From Adiantum capillus-veneris (taxonomy: Eukaryota; Streptophyta; Polypodiopsida; Polypodiales; Pteridaceae), in assembly GCA_014529385.2 (NCBI GenBank), contig CM043957.1:72012381-72076380 (forward strand): DNA of 64,000 nucleotides, written 5' to 3'. The notes beneath the pieces are model-generated. The model saw only the letters and a program-made list of their open reading frames with translations. It made no database searches and was not told the DNA's origin. Made by a program: the position numbers and the translations under genes. This document shows positions 42,983 to 55,659 of the stretch, piece after piece; position 1 is the stretch's first letter; each line of letters begins with the position of its first letter.

Positions 42983-45290
42983 CATTGAAGATGCTAGTCC
43001 TGTTGAGCCAGGAGCCAGGAGAGAGTCTAAGTTCATACCAGCATTTGCTCATTGTGCTGATCCCATTACGACCACATGTTTCTATGTCAATAGATTTAAT
43101 GCGATGAAGAGGTTGTTGCACACTTAATCCTCCATATGCAGAAAAATATGGGACTTCCTTTTCATTGTGGAGTTCCAAATCCATGGCAGCCAACATGATC
43201 ATGGTTTGTTGTGGCTAGAGAATGCTCCATCACTCACCACCGACTCAAATCAAGATGTTGTGTTGTTTGTAGATACCCACATCAGCACACAGATGGAGCT
43301 ACCTTGCCCAATGAACTATCTAAATCTCAGAAGCATAATCATCACATGACTTTCCAAAAGAAGAACAAAAGATTCTGTTTTGGTTTTCCGCACTTTCCCA
43401 TGCCATTCATAACTGTTGTGTGGCAAGGAACACTTGAGCTGAATATGGCTAGAGAAGATAAGGTCTACTTGTAGCAATTCAGTAGAGAACTTAGCCAAAT
43501 TGATTTACAAAATGCACCTACATTTGAAGAATGGTTAGAATATACACAACTCTCCTTCGAATAGTACTTGCTTGCATTGCAAGCGAGGACCCACTATTTT
43601 CCTCAAATGCAAACCAAAATGTATATTCACAAACAACTTCATCAAATCAATACCTTCACTTTGGGATGCAAACACACTCATATAGTTCGTGTTAAATGCA
43701 CGGAGCAACAAGCTATTTCAATTCATACATGATGAAAATGGACAGCACATTGATAGAAGCAATCAAGACACATGTTGATAATTGATAGAAGCAATCAAGA
43801 CACATGTTCATAATTGTGTAGCAAACAATGCAATAATGTTGGAGAGACTAGGAAGGGTTGGTAGCACAATCCTTAACACATAGCAATTTAGTTCGCAGCA
43901 AGCTACTTACATATGCCTCTCACTTCCACTGCATAGATCCTCTAGAGAATTCATGTACATAAGTATCAATCCACCTGAAGAGCTCGCTCTCGTCCCCAAA
44001 AAGAGAAATGACTTGGAAAATTGCACCCTGACACAACACAAATGTTCTCTACTCCATCATTGTCAAATATGCCTCTAGACCACACTCCTTCCTCGCCAAG
44101 TGCTTGAACCAGTTTGCGTCTCCAGTCAAAAACCCGTCTAGGATAGCATGCTACTACAAAAGACACACATCATACGTTATGTTAGGTACAATAAAGCTAA
44201 AGACCCTAACAACCACTACAAAGAACAATGCCTTCTCTTGTTGCTATGGTTAGGATGGTTAGGACATGAAAATGAGCACCTAACCAAAGGCTTGTCTTGG
44301 ATTGATGTCTACACTTCAAACATTGAGATGGTGAAAAACAACAAATCACAGTTTGTTTTAGAACCAACTCCACTAGAAGAATTTGCAATAGCCATTACAT
44401 TTTCACAAAGCACAAAAAGTACAAGTTTCTTAAACGATTCCAACAATGTCAATGTGATGATCAATGCCCTGATGAAGCAACCAACCAAGAAACCATTTGC
44501 TTTGCATTTTTTCAAACACATTGGCATGACCAATGAGGATTTTCCAAGTGTCCTTGAGGAGCTCCATAGATTGAGAACAAAAGCAGCTTATGTTTCCATC
44601 CAAAAGCAACTGCAACTACACCAAGAAACACATTACATCGTGCAATCACTCAACATTCTCTCGCTTGAAAAACATCACGACGACATCATTCATGACAGAA
44701 GCCTAAAGGCCTCGATGTCCTCTGCCTCCAAGAGACTCGACTACATGAGACATCCATTCCAAGATTCCACATCATATCCTCAACACAACAACATGGCATC
44801 TCAATTCTCCATAAAAGCAGCCTCATACCTGCACAAATACACATCTACCTAAATCAAACACTTGAAAAAATTCATGCAACTTTCCACTTCATCAACATGC
44901 GCGTAGCAACAATCGTCTCGCTCTATAGAGCATCAACATCATCCTTGCGTGAATTCATCAAGAGCATCTCCAGTTTGCTTAATTCAACCCATAGCATGCG
45001 ACACTGGTCATAATGGGAGATTTCAACATTAATGCAGTTGATCAAGGTAACACTACAAAACACTTTCCACCCTCCTCCACCAGCACGGATTCCACCAATC
45101 AATACACCATTTAGCCACAATACACAACTTTGCGCTAGACCATATATGAATCAGTAACAATCTGTCACAAACCATGTCCGGCACTAACTACAACTACTGG
45201 TCCGACCATTCCACTGCATATCTCCTCATCCCAAAAAACTGATCATTTGCTGCCTTTTGCAGGCCACCGTGAGTCTGCACCTTGTTTTAC
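42983..45290 (+). pseudogene. Second Helentron-like remnant with helicase core deleted in frame
   Basis: From 42,983 to 44,160 decayed frames carry Rep-side features: FYVNRFNAMKRLLH, an NAPSLTTDS block, DVVLFVDTHISTQ, a cysteine pair with FCFGFPHFPMP, and a SSREFMYISINPPEE segment. From 44,164 it is collinear with base 1 onward of the copy at 1-2448. At 44,548 GAT TTT joins CCA AGT, corresponding to loss of 370-1746 of the other copy: 1377 bases, 459 codons, frame kept. The endonuclease part follows (SLNILSLEK) but is frameshifted near 44,710. The SDHS motif is still readable near 45,204. Confidence 0.82.
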
Positions 45291-45496
45291 TGATATTTGA
45301 AAGGATTGGCTTATTGCATGTGTGGCATAAACTAATTAAAGAACATTTTAAATGTCCAAACAATCTGGTAGTAACTAGAGAACAAAAGAGATTAAGGGTG
45401 GATGTGGTATCAAAAGTGGGTGAATAATACCATGCTAGAATTGTTTTAGGAGAGGAGGACCAAATCAATCTCCCAGGTAACTTTTGAACATATTTT
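45291..45496. other. Unrecognised spacer between the Helentron remnant and block B
   Basis: No reading frame or repeat recognised. Confidence 0.4.
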
Positions 45497-46458
45497 TGGG
45501 TTAGTATATGATCTGTTATAGTTTATGTTTGAAGTTAAGTTAGTTTATGATCAGTTATAGTTTATATTTTAGGTTTAGTTGACATTTGTTTATGGTATAT
45601 AATTTGAAAATTAGTTTATATTTTTAATTATTTTTTATAATTGTCTTATATTTTAAGTTAGTTTGCACTTGTTTATGGTTAGTTTATAATTAGTATATGG
45701 TTTAAGGATAATCTATCTGTGAAGGAGAATGGAGCTTAAAAATTTCAATGAAGGAGAGGGCGCAAATTGGTTGACTTCAAAGAAAACCTTTCACAAACTT
45801 TAGTAGAAATGCAAAAGTGAAGGATAAAACAATCTAAAATACAAAAGAGAAGGTTAGGATTCTAGGAAATGAAACTTCTTTTGGCAATGTGCCAAGCCAA
45901 AATTATTTTTACCTTATATAAGGTAAATGCATCAATTTAAGTGCACATAAAAGAAAAGACAATTTTAAAGGAGATTTTGTTATTTAATAAAAATCCAAAT
46001 TTTGCAGATATATTTGGCTTTGTCTTGTCAAGGGTCCTTTTTTGAAACAAATCTTGATATTTTTTAGAAATTTGTGCAAGTAAATTCCAATTTTTTTTTA
46101 AATTACTATAAGAGATACTTATATACTCTTCCTTAAAGTGCTTGAAAAAGCGTTGACTGTTAAGCACCTTCATTGCTACCCCTTCTCCCCCAATTTTTCT
46201 ATTACTACAATGAGTGCATGTATGTATAAGTAAATGATAGAGACACTAACAAAAACTCAAGTAGACGGGGTTTGCCTGCTTTCAAAAAAATATGTGCCAT
46301 CCATGGGTGAGCTATAGACACAACTCAAGTATGTCACATGAGAGAGAGATAGTTAGCAAAGAGATGAGGTTTGTGGGTAGTCCACTGCCACAGTTGGTTG
46401 GGGCACATCCACTTGTGTGAATTTCCTTTTGGGGTTGTAGATAGGAGGCATCTGTCTA

Positions 46459-46532
<74 letters not shown>

Positions 46533-46579
46533 GACGAGCATCGATCAATGATAAGAGTAGAGTAGAAAGAGGTTGTGTG

Positions 46580-46631
<52 letters not shown>
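46459..46631. repeat. (GT)n(GA)n and second (GA)n tract
   Basis: GT 46,459-46,482, GA to 46,528, then another GA tract at 46,584-46,631. Confidence 0.95.
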
Positions 46632-46632
<1 letters not shown>

Positions 46633-46877
46633 TTGTCTTGTGACAACTATTTATGTCGAAGTATCCTCAATTTTTGGTAAAAGATGATAAACGAGTTTTT
46701 TTCTTGCAATGAAATAGCAAGTTGATTGCAGACACACAAAGGTTGATAAATAGAGGGATAGAGAGAAGAAGAAGAAGAGAATCTCTACCCCCAACACATT
46801 TCTGACTCTAGAGATTTTTCCTAGAAGGGAATTGGGATCACCATTCTACTACATCTAGGCAATAAAAGAAAGTTTTA

Positions 46878-47025
<148 letters not shown>

Positions 47026-47232
47026 CGAGAAGATGCTTAATTGAAACAATGCTAAGAGCACCCATATGGTGACAATTTTGAGGGCATTGAAGCAACAAAA
47101 AAAGTGAGTACAACTAGCCACAAATTGGAAAAACCAACCAAATGAGAAACCTCTCCTAAAGAGATCAAAATTTTTCCATCGTAAGCTAAATGGAGAGTGG
47201 ATGAGAACAGTCTCAAAAAGATAGGCATTTCT

Positions 47233-50200
47233 TGTTTCCATACATGTGTTAGTGATGTGTGTGAACACACTTAGGACTGATGGTGCATTTTTCTCCTCAT
47301 TAGGAGGTTATTTAAACCATGCGTTGTATATACACCCATCATTCTAGGGATAAATTATCTTTTTATTTTCACACTAAGCAGTATACTCTTTGTTGTGTGC
47401 CTTGAGCTTCTTCATCTTCTCCAAGCTATGTGTGCATCCTTGCAAACCTAATTCCAACAATTCGTATCATAGTAGGTTGTGTTCTCTCAGGCATAGTCAC
47501 TAGCATCGCCTACACCACCTGCTCGCTTTCTCCAATTTGGGAAAGCTTTGGTGAGCTTCAGTAGGTCAAGAAATACTTCGGGGGATCTCATCGCGCTTAG
47601 TGTGCTTAAAATTTGATCCGGCGTCATTCGGTCTCCATTTCCACTACAGGTAGAATTGCATCAAGACTTTTTTGCTTTTGTGTAGAAATTTTATCAATGC
47701 AGTTAACAAGTCCCTCACACTCCTCTTTGGGTTGTGCTATATAGCATGTGCTAGTCCTACTTTGTTTCCCCTCTTTGAGAGCATGTTTCACATTAGGTGC
47801 AGTCACTCACCATTGCTGACCACAACACAAATGTTTTCAAGATGTTTGCTGCTATGAGGACAAATTGGATGGAGATAACTACTCAATGTGGACTTACATA
47901 ATGAGACATGTTCTTGTATCAAAGGGTGTTTGCAATGTTTTGCATGACATGGATGCACATCCTAGCTTTTGTGGGTATACGTTCTATTGAGGATGTTGCA
48001 GGTTCTAGCAGGTTTGTTGCTACTTGAGTTGTTTTGCCAACGGTTGAGAAATCCTGTTGGGATGTTAGAGATGCATAGGATCATGAATTGATTGCATCAT
48101 CTATGAAGCGCACTATTATTCCTCATATTCACTCAAAAAAATCAGGAAAAGAGGCTTGGGATACTTTGTCTAGTCTTTATGCAAGTCACAATGAGGCTAA
48201 AATTGTACTGCTACTTAAAGAGATGGAATCCAAGATTGTGCAAGAGAAAGGTGACATGCACACTTTTCTTGTTGGTGTCAAGGATATCATTGAGAAAATC
48301 ATTTTTGTAGGTGAAGTTATTTCTGATAGTCCACTTATGCAACTATTTTTGATGCGTTGCCAGACTCTTACTAGACTTTTGCTAGTACTTGGAGACCGTT
48401 ATGACCCAAGAAAACCATCAAGCTGTCAAGTTTGATGCATTAGGCACATTGCTATTACAGGAGTCATTTTTAAGAAAGAACAGGGTTAAAGAGTGTGCAT
48501 TCGAATAGGGTTTTGTTGCAACTTAAAATTAAGGTGGTAATAAAAATGCAACTACTTCTCATGGTTCTTCAATTCTGAGTAACATATCACCTGTTTTTAG
48601 CGTTTTTGCTGGCAACAACTCGTTTAAAAGATTCTAGTGAAAAGGGCAAGAAGAAGATGTGTTGCCATTATTGCAAGGCTAATGATCACTTGATAAAGAA
48701 ATGCCAATGTCCTAAGCTGAAGGCAAAAGAGGCCAAGAAGAAAAAGGCTGGATCTACTACCAGTATAGCTATTATAGAATCTTTTAGAAACGGAAATTGT
48801 GCTGTTGATGTAGATGCGGAGTGGGAATTTCGTGTAGAGTGTACTTATCATCCTTTTATCCATGATATTGTGACTCATTTACCTCTCTCGAGGCTGTCCC
48901 TGATGGGAATATGGTCACTGGTGCCAATAATGCCTCTTATCTGGTCAAGGGACTTGGAAAGATTTTGCTGATTGAATGGAAGTTCTCTCACACTTGTTGA
49001 TCCACTTTATGTGCCAGGAATCAAGAAGAACCTTTTGTCTGTATCTGCACTTGCAAGACTTGGTCTTGTTGTCAAATTTGTGGATGATAGATGTATAGTT
49101 TATGATCTCAGTTTTGGTGATGAAATTTTTGCATTTGGTATTTTGTGTTGCATGATGTATAAGCACACTTTGTATGACAAGTGTGGTAAAATTTTGCAAA
49201 CGCAACTGTGGATTCAAAGGCTATTTCATATATGAAACTTTGATGTGCACGTTTTGGGCATCTAAATTTTGGCACTTTGCAATGTTTACAAAGATTTGAT
49301 ATGGTTGCTTCTTTGACACCTTTTGAAGAACCTTCTAAGTATGCTTGTGAAGGCTATATGTTTGGATAAGATGCAATGCTCAAAGTTTCCAAAGGATGGT
49401 TGAATAAGGACTACATGTAGGTTTCAACTTGTGCATGGTGATGTTTGTGGGCCTATGAGAACTCCATCCTTGGGTAATTACCTAAACTTTGTGAATTTCA
49501 TTCATGATAACTCTAGGCATGCATGCGTATATCCATCCTTGGGTAATTACCTATACTTTGTGACTTTCATTCATGATAACTCTAGGCATGCATGGGTATA
49601 CCCTCTTAAAGCTAAGTTCAAATCAAGGAGGGGAGTATATGTCTTTCTAAAAGAAAAAATAGGTTGCTTATAGATATGGCACAATGTATGGTCAAGATTC
49701 AAGCTTTACCACATTTGTTTTGTCTTGAGGCTAACAATTGTCCTACCAAAGCTTAGCAATCTATGACTCCTTATGAACATGGCTTGATAAGAAGTTATCT
49801 ATTGATCACATTCATATCTTTGGTTGTTTAGATTATGCTTTGGTGCCACCAATGTAGCACAAAAAATTAAATGATAAGGCTATCAAATGCATTTACGTTG
49901 GTTAGAATCTTGAAAGCAAAGGTTACAAGTTATACCATCCACAATAAAATGTATCTAGGTTTCACGAGGTGTTGCATTTGTGAAAGATTTTTTTCAGCCT
50001 TTGTTATCATGTACCAGGGACAATAATGTAACCTCACATGACATTTATGATAGTTCATTGTGTCTTTTTAATGGTGTAACTTGAACATAAGCTCCAATGA
50101 GGAAAAGTACAACCTATGTGGGTTTTTGAAAATGTTACGGATCAGCCTAATACTGATACAGATGTACATGCTGTACTTGATGTGGAAAGGGTTGAGAATG

Positions 50201-50567
50201 AAAAGGCTAGGGGTAAGTCAAAATGACTGGTGCATACTTTGTGTGATAGTAAATTGGATGCACCTATATCTAGTCGTTCTTGTCTAGGTTTCTTGCCATG
50301 CATCATATGTGTCAGATTGTTATGATTTGGTTGTTTCTAGTTTAAGTGATGAAGAGGGACCTCGTTCTTTTAATGAAGCACAAAATTCAAAAATTTAGAT
50401 GGCTGCAATGCAGTCAAAATATGATGCACTTATAGAGAATGAAACATGGACTTTATGTGATTTGCCTCCTAGCAGAAAGGCCATTCAAATGAAGTGGGTT
50501 TACAAGTTGAAACATAAGCTAGATGATGGTGAGATTGATAGCTACAAGACTCGACTTGTTGCAAATA
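47233..50567 (+). pseudogene. Truncated Copia, copy B (LTR, gag, protease, integrase, start of reverse transcriptase)
   Basis: LTR 47,233-47,459. Gag (KEAWDTLSSLYAS near 48,150, DMHTFLVGVKDI), zinc knuckle CHYCKANDHLIKKC near 48,660, KKNLLSVSALARLGL near 49,025, and decayed integrase near 49,430-49,700 follow. The reverse transcriptase start (NETWTLCDLPPS...MKWVYKLK) sits near 50,440-50,520. A 72-base tandem duplication lies in the integrase at about 49,460-49,603. Homology ends at ~50,567; no 3' LTR is seen. Many stops. Confidence 0.88.
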
Positions 50568-53389
50568 TTCCACAAAATACACACCTTTATTTCTAACCCG
50601 TATCTTACTCACTATAATTTTGGCATGAAAAGCACTCGGCCCAACATGGAAGCTATGGAGTCCACATAGTCATGAAGCTGGAGAGGGAAGCCCTTGAGTG
50701 TAATCCACATCGGGTAGAAGTTCTATTAAAACATGCCTCCAAGAAGTTTAGAAAAGAAGAGAGCGGAGGAAGTAGCAGATGCAAACAAGATGTGAGGCCA
50801 CAAGCGGATGCAAGCAAGATGTGGGGGTCATATATGGTTGCGAGCAGCAAAATCTATGAGTGTGTAGGAGAGGAGCGGTGGTAGATAGTTCAAGGGTGGC
50901 ATGTAGATCTCGGATCTAGGTTGCACAATTATGATTGTTGGGCTAAGGAACTGTGGAACATGTGCAGTTTAATAGCCCTTGTCTAGCATCCGAAAGCTGT
51001 CATCTGCATGATAATAGAGAGGGCAATCCTGACTTTGTAGAGCACTTTCATTTTGCAAGTGCTAAGTGCACCTATTGGGTGCTTCTTGCAACATGCTTTT
51101 TGTTGATGCAAGCATGATTACATACTTTTTCTTAGCCCTCTTTGTTTTGGTGATCTTGCAAGTGCAATTTAAGGCCTTATTGAGCGCACTTATAGTCTTG
51201 GAGCTTAGGGGGAGTTCATACAAACTTATTAGCGTACATTTTTGTTGGTAGCTAGGAGCCTTTGCTTCCACTTAGCACATCCATTCTTGCTTAGTTGCTT
51301 ATAGAGCCTGACTTGGGGGGGGGGGGGGGGGGGTTCATTGCTGGTATGTACCCCGATGGGGTGATGTCAGAAGTTCAAGACGACGTGTGGGTTGGGGGGG
51401 GGGGGGGGGGGGATGTTGTCGGCGGATCCCACTGGTCAGGGTAATTTTTTTTCTTCATATAACGAAGGGTAAGAAAAGGGCTTCTAATCTATACGTAAAC
51501 ACCTCCAATCTGGAAAATATTCTGAAGCATTCTCACTTTGGAGCTTGTACATTGTCAAAGGAAGTCTTGCACGGGTCAACTAGGCCAACTCAAAATAAAG
51601 CTGAAGACGAGTACATATTGTAGGGAAAGTTCAACCCAAAAGTAGCACTATAGAGCATATAGACATGCTGTGCTCACTCGACAGTGCTCTATTTTATGGG
51701 CTATTGAATGAGACAAATAATAGAAGCGTGATCTCTCGAAAAGACTTCTATGTGGTAGGTTGTGTGTGTGATCAAACTGTCCAATTGCTGGTTATGAGAG
51801 GAGGCATATGGGGTGCCCCCTGCTTCACTTGTACTATGCCTTTGACACCCATGATTTTTGTCCTGACAAAGAGTTCAATTAAACATATTTTCCTCTAAGA
51901 GTAAAGTAAGTAATTAAAACTTTAGCTAGCTTCTTTAATACTTTGTCATAGGTCCTTTTTCTTTGTGCATTGTTTTCTTTTTTTGTCTTATTGGTAGTCC
52001 TCAAGGAGGTTCCTACTCTTCGAAGTGTCCAAAGAAGTCAATAGTCCCTCCCACCCCCCCTTGGAAGGCAATGGAGTCTTGTTGGATTAGAACATGTCCA
52101 TCAGGTAGGTGGTGTGTGATAGATGCTCATTCTTGTGGCAACAAGCATCAGAAGAAGAAGGGGCATGGCCCCCTGATGGCCTATTTTGCCTCATGTTGGT
52201 TGGTGGTTGTGATTTTGGTGGTAGCATGGGACATTGACCATGATGCATGGCTTCCCATAACAACCTATTGATCACATCCCAGGAATTCTTTGTTGGTCGC
52301 TCAGATTTGGTGATCTATGGTTGATGGATTCCTTATACAAATGGTGGTAGAGTGCTCAGCTCCCCCCTTATTGTGGTGGTAGACTCCTCTAGTCATCTTC
52401 TATTTTTTTGGCAGGGTGGCTCCCTTATTGGCTAGGTGATGGGCTATTTGAGGATTGTATTAGGTGTGGGCTCCTTGTAAAACCCCAAGACTTTGTGTTG
52501 TTTATGATCTTCTACGAGCTGATTGTATCTCATGGAACTAATGGTGCATGGAGATTGTTATATACCTTTTTTGGTTAATTAATCTAGCACTCAAAAGTTG
52601 TGAGCATTGCCAAAAAACAACTCTCTAAAAAAGATGAGGGGATGGTTTGTAGTACATTGTTAATAAAGTCAGCCAAGTGGTTGAGACAAAAATTGCAAGA
52701 AAATGATGACATACTAGGTGAGATTGAAAGTCAGCCTCCTACAAAGACTGTTACACAATGTGAGGTCAATATTCCTGCCAGGAACAAGAAATCGTGCCTT
52801 TTTTTAAAGACCGAGGTGGAGAATGATGACACCAAAGAAGCTAAACGGGGAAGATAATGGCTCGTGGTACAAAAAGGATTGTCTTTAATAGTACCTTTGA
52901 CAAATTTTGCGATATAGTTTATCCAAGTTACATGAAAAACTACCTATCATATTACATATCACTATATAGATCTTTGAAAGAAGAACCTAACAAAAAATTG
53001 TTCCATAAGTTTTGGCCCAAACAACAAAATGTTTATTGATCCCCCCTCTTTCATTGGTATAATTAAAATTGATCCTTTTTTTAACCACAAACCACGCTTT
53101 TACTCAAACTTCATTTGTTTACTTATCATGAATGTTTTCTAGTCCCAATTTATAGATAGATTTCTCAGGCCAAGGAGACGCTTGAGAAATGAAGTGAGCG
53201 GTTTGAAAACAACATTTGGCAGCAAGGTTTGTAGAAAAAGGGATCAATGTGGTCTTGTTTACGCAAAGAGTGTTTGGTGACTCCAAAGATCATGAAAAAT
53301 TGCAACCCTATTTGGGCAAGAAATAAAAGTCAATCCTCATGTTTGTTCATTCTTTCAAATAGGATGTTTTATGGAATGGCAATCATAGT
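50568..53389. other. Unrecognised region with two poly-G runs
   Basis: No family recognised. Poly-G runs lie at 51,315-51,333 and 51,394-51,412. Two adjacent short frames (52,600-52,857 and 52,857-53,039) are Lys-rich and overlap by one base. They show no motif I can name and are probably chance or relic. Confidence 0.45.
51315..51412. repeat. Pair of poly-G runs (~19 bases each)
   Basis: Runs at 51,315-51,333 and 51,394-51,412, about 60 bases apart. Each could form a quadruplex. Confidence 0.9.
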
Positions 53390-53520
53390 CTTTTTTTTTT
53401 TTTTTTTTTGGCAAAAGTCACAATTGTGAGTGATTGTATTATAAAGTCACCAACATAAATACAAATCAGTCTCAAGCTTAGGCCGAGCCTTGAGAGACAA
53501 AGCGTTACAACATACCTTAA
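53390..53520 (-). repeat. Severely truncated LINE 3' end with poly(A)
   Basis: T-run 53,391-53,409 followed by GGCAAAAGTCACAATTGTGAG, the same 3' terminal sequence as at 37,412 and 62,423, read as a minus-strand LINE tail. Confidence 0.7.
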
Positions 53521-54206
53521 TTACTAGTACCTAGTGGCTAGCTATTGCGTTGAGCTCAACCGGATGGCGAGGGATGGCAACCATAGCTTAATGGCATGGA
53601 CAGTGCTACTAAAGAATGGATTTCTCATAGTATGGAGAAGCAAGAAAGAGTGGCTTTCTGATAGTTGGGAGAAGCAAGCAAGGGTCTTGTATACTATCTT
53701 TGATCCTTGCAAGGTACTATGGATTGCTTTATTGTCAACACTTCGAGGTATGAACTAGTAAGTGACACATTAAGGTCCTATGGATTGCATTATTGTCAAC
53801 ACTTCGAGGTATGAACTAGCAAGGGACACATTTTATGCTGGGCATTGCTACTCAAAGCTAATTACTTATATTTTTCTCTAATTTTTGTAGTTTGAATACT
53901 CATGCTCTTTTCCCTACATCGGTCTAAAAAAGCAAAAACTCAATTAATTTTTTCAGAAGATTCCAAAGGAGGAATCTTCACCTTGCAAAGGAAAAGTTTT
54001 ACTCTAGTCGTCGCCATCAATGTCTCTGCATAGCCAACACCCCGTGCGTTCATATTGCCTCTTCCTTTCACCCCTTCTCTCTCGTGAGGTCTGAGTTCCA
54101 TCTGCCATAGAGCTCCTCAAAGTCTTTTAGTGGAGCCCCATCGCGATCCCTATGATCTACTTCGCTTGTGCTCCCCGTCTGCGTGCACCGCTATGTCCCT
54201 CTCCCT

Positions 54207-54247
<41 letters not shown>

Positions 54248-54432
54248 CCTGCGATCTCCCTCTCACCAACTCGTTTGTGTCTCTTTGTACGCAGCTTGCC
54301 GCCAACACGAATGTGCTCCTGCCGCCTCCGACCTCCTCTGCTCCAGCACCACGTGACAAACTGTCGCCTACAAATTGCTATCCGCTAGGGAAACACTTTG
54401 GCCCACTCTACTTGAGCAGGTTGTGCCCTTAA
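53521..54432. other. No gene seen; short direct repeat and (CT)n
   Basis: A ~55-base direct duplication (AAGGTACTATGGATTGC... near 53,708-53,765 and again near 53,773-53,825) and a (CT)n tract at 54,212-54,245. No coding region supported. Confidence 0.5.
54212..54245. repeat. (CT)n microsatellite
   Basis: Pure CT run preceded by CCCT repeats. Confidence 0.95.
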
Positions 54433-54924
54433 TAAGGGCGTGGTCACACGAGTCATAGTTATCTGTAATAGATAACTATGCCAACTAAGGGCATTTATAT
54501 TAAAAAATTAAGTTGCTTTAGGCTTGAGTGGTCATGCGAGAGTCTCAGCATGCGGAGAACTGCCAACTTGAGGTTGCAAGGCGGCGACTAGCCGGTGGCT
54601 CGGTAGAAACTGGCGACAACTCTGAGGAGCTATGCTTAGGCATAAAGCTGCACGCTGTTGCATGCCTTACATGGCAAGAGCAGAATGGAATCTGGGCTCC
54701 GCCATTTTTGAGGCAAAGCTGGAGAAATGTCTGCTTCACGGTTTTGCTTCTGCACGCATTAATTCACTCCCCTTCGCATTTTGCAACTATGCCAATTTTG
54801 GCATAGTTGGCCACGGCATGCATAGTTGTACTAAGCAGGCTTAGTTATTAGCGTGTGACCAAAAAGGAGGCTTAGCAACGAGTGCAGATAACTGGAAACT
54901 AAGCCTCACGTGACCACCGCCTAA
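54433..54924. mobile_element. Palindrome-rich terminal-inverted-repeat element (candidate MITE M2)
   Basis: Ends TAAGGGCGTGGTCAC and, as reverse complement, TTAGGCGGTGGTCAC (12 of 15 match). Imperfect 8-base flanks GCCCTTAA (54,425-54,432) and GCACCTAA (54,925-54,932). It contains two perfect inverted repeats: CATAGTTATC / GATAACTATG near 54,454-54,480, and CAACTATGCCAA / TTGGCATAGTTG at 54,783-54,808. No coding family recognised. Confidence 0.6.
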
Positions 54925-55659
54925 GCACCTAAAAAAGATTGGCACGGCCTACTCAGGCTCTTTCCCTACATCATTAAAGGATGAAATTGAGAATTTCATG
55001 AGTATATGTGAAGTGGATCATAATTCATTACACAAATTAACTATACAATTTGGCTCTACATACACATTATTAACATAAATCTTTCCAGATTCTCTCCCCC
55101 TCTATTTCACCCTTTTGCAAGCGTGGCGTCTTGCACGCTCCGCACCCCCTTCCTCTTTCACTCCTGCACTATCGAGCTCCGACGCCCGCCGATAGTCCAC
55201 TACAGCTCCTGTCCACGCCTTGCCAAGCTCCTCACACCCCATTGCACAATGCTCCACCCAAGATTCTCCCTCTAGACCTCTCCGAGTGCACTTGGCATCT
55301 TCTGCGCTGCAGGCAACTTGTACTTTTCAACTATAATCACCCCCTACATATCTCCTCCCGCTCCATATACATCCAACCGTCGTGCAAGTGAACTCTAAAG
55401 CAAATGGTGTTTCCCTGTCCCTTCTGCACAGACCCCGTCCAACCCCCTTCTCTAGCACCTTTGCATTGCTCCGCTGTAAGCGCCCTCTAGGAGATACAAA
55501 ACTCTAAAAGCCCCTTTTTTCCATGCATACAAACTTGCATTCACCCTTGTCCTTGCCATGGACAAATTAGCACCATTAAAACTGCACTAAAGCTTAGATA
55601 CAGTGTTGTGTGTTTTGGTTGCTTCCGCATCACGGCTCTTGTCGTGCCTGGTACAGTGC
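54925..55659. other. No gene seen
   Basis: C/T-rich DNA between the M2 candidate and the inverted copy of X. No family features. Confidence 0.45.

Noticed and set aside
52600-53039. Two adjacent Lys-rich frames overlapping by one base
   Set aside because: They look like a split gene but have no motif, no splice evidence and no second copy, so I list the region as unrecognised.
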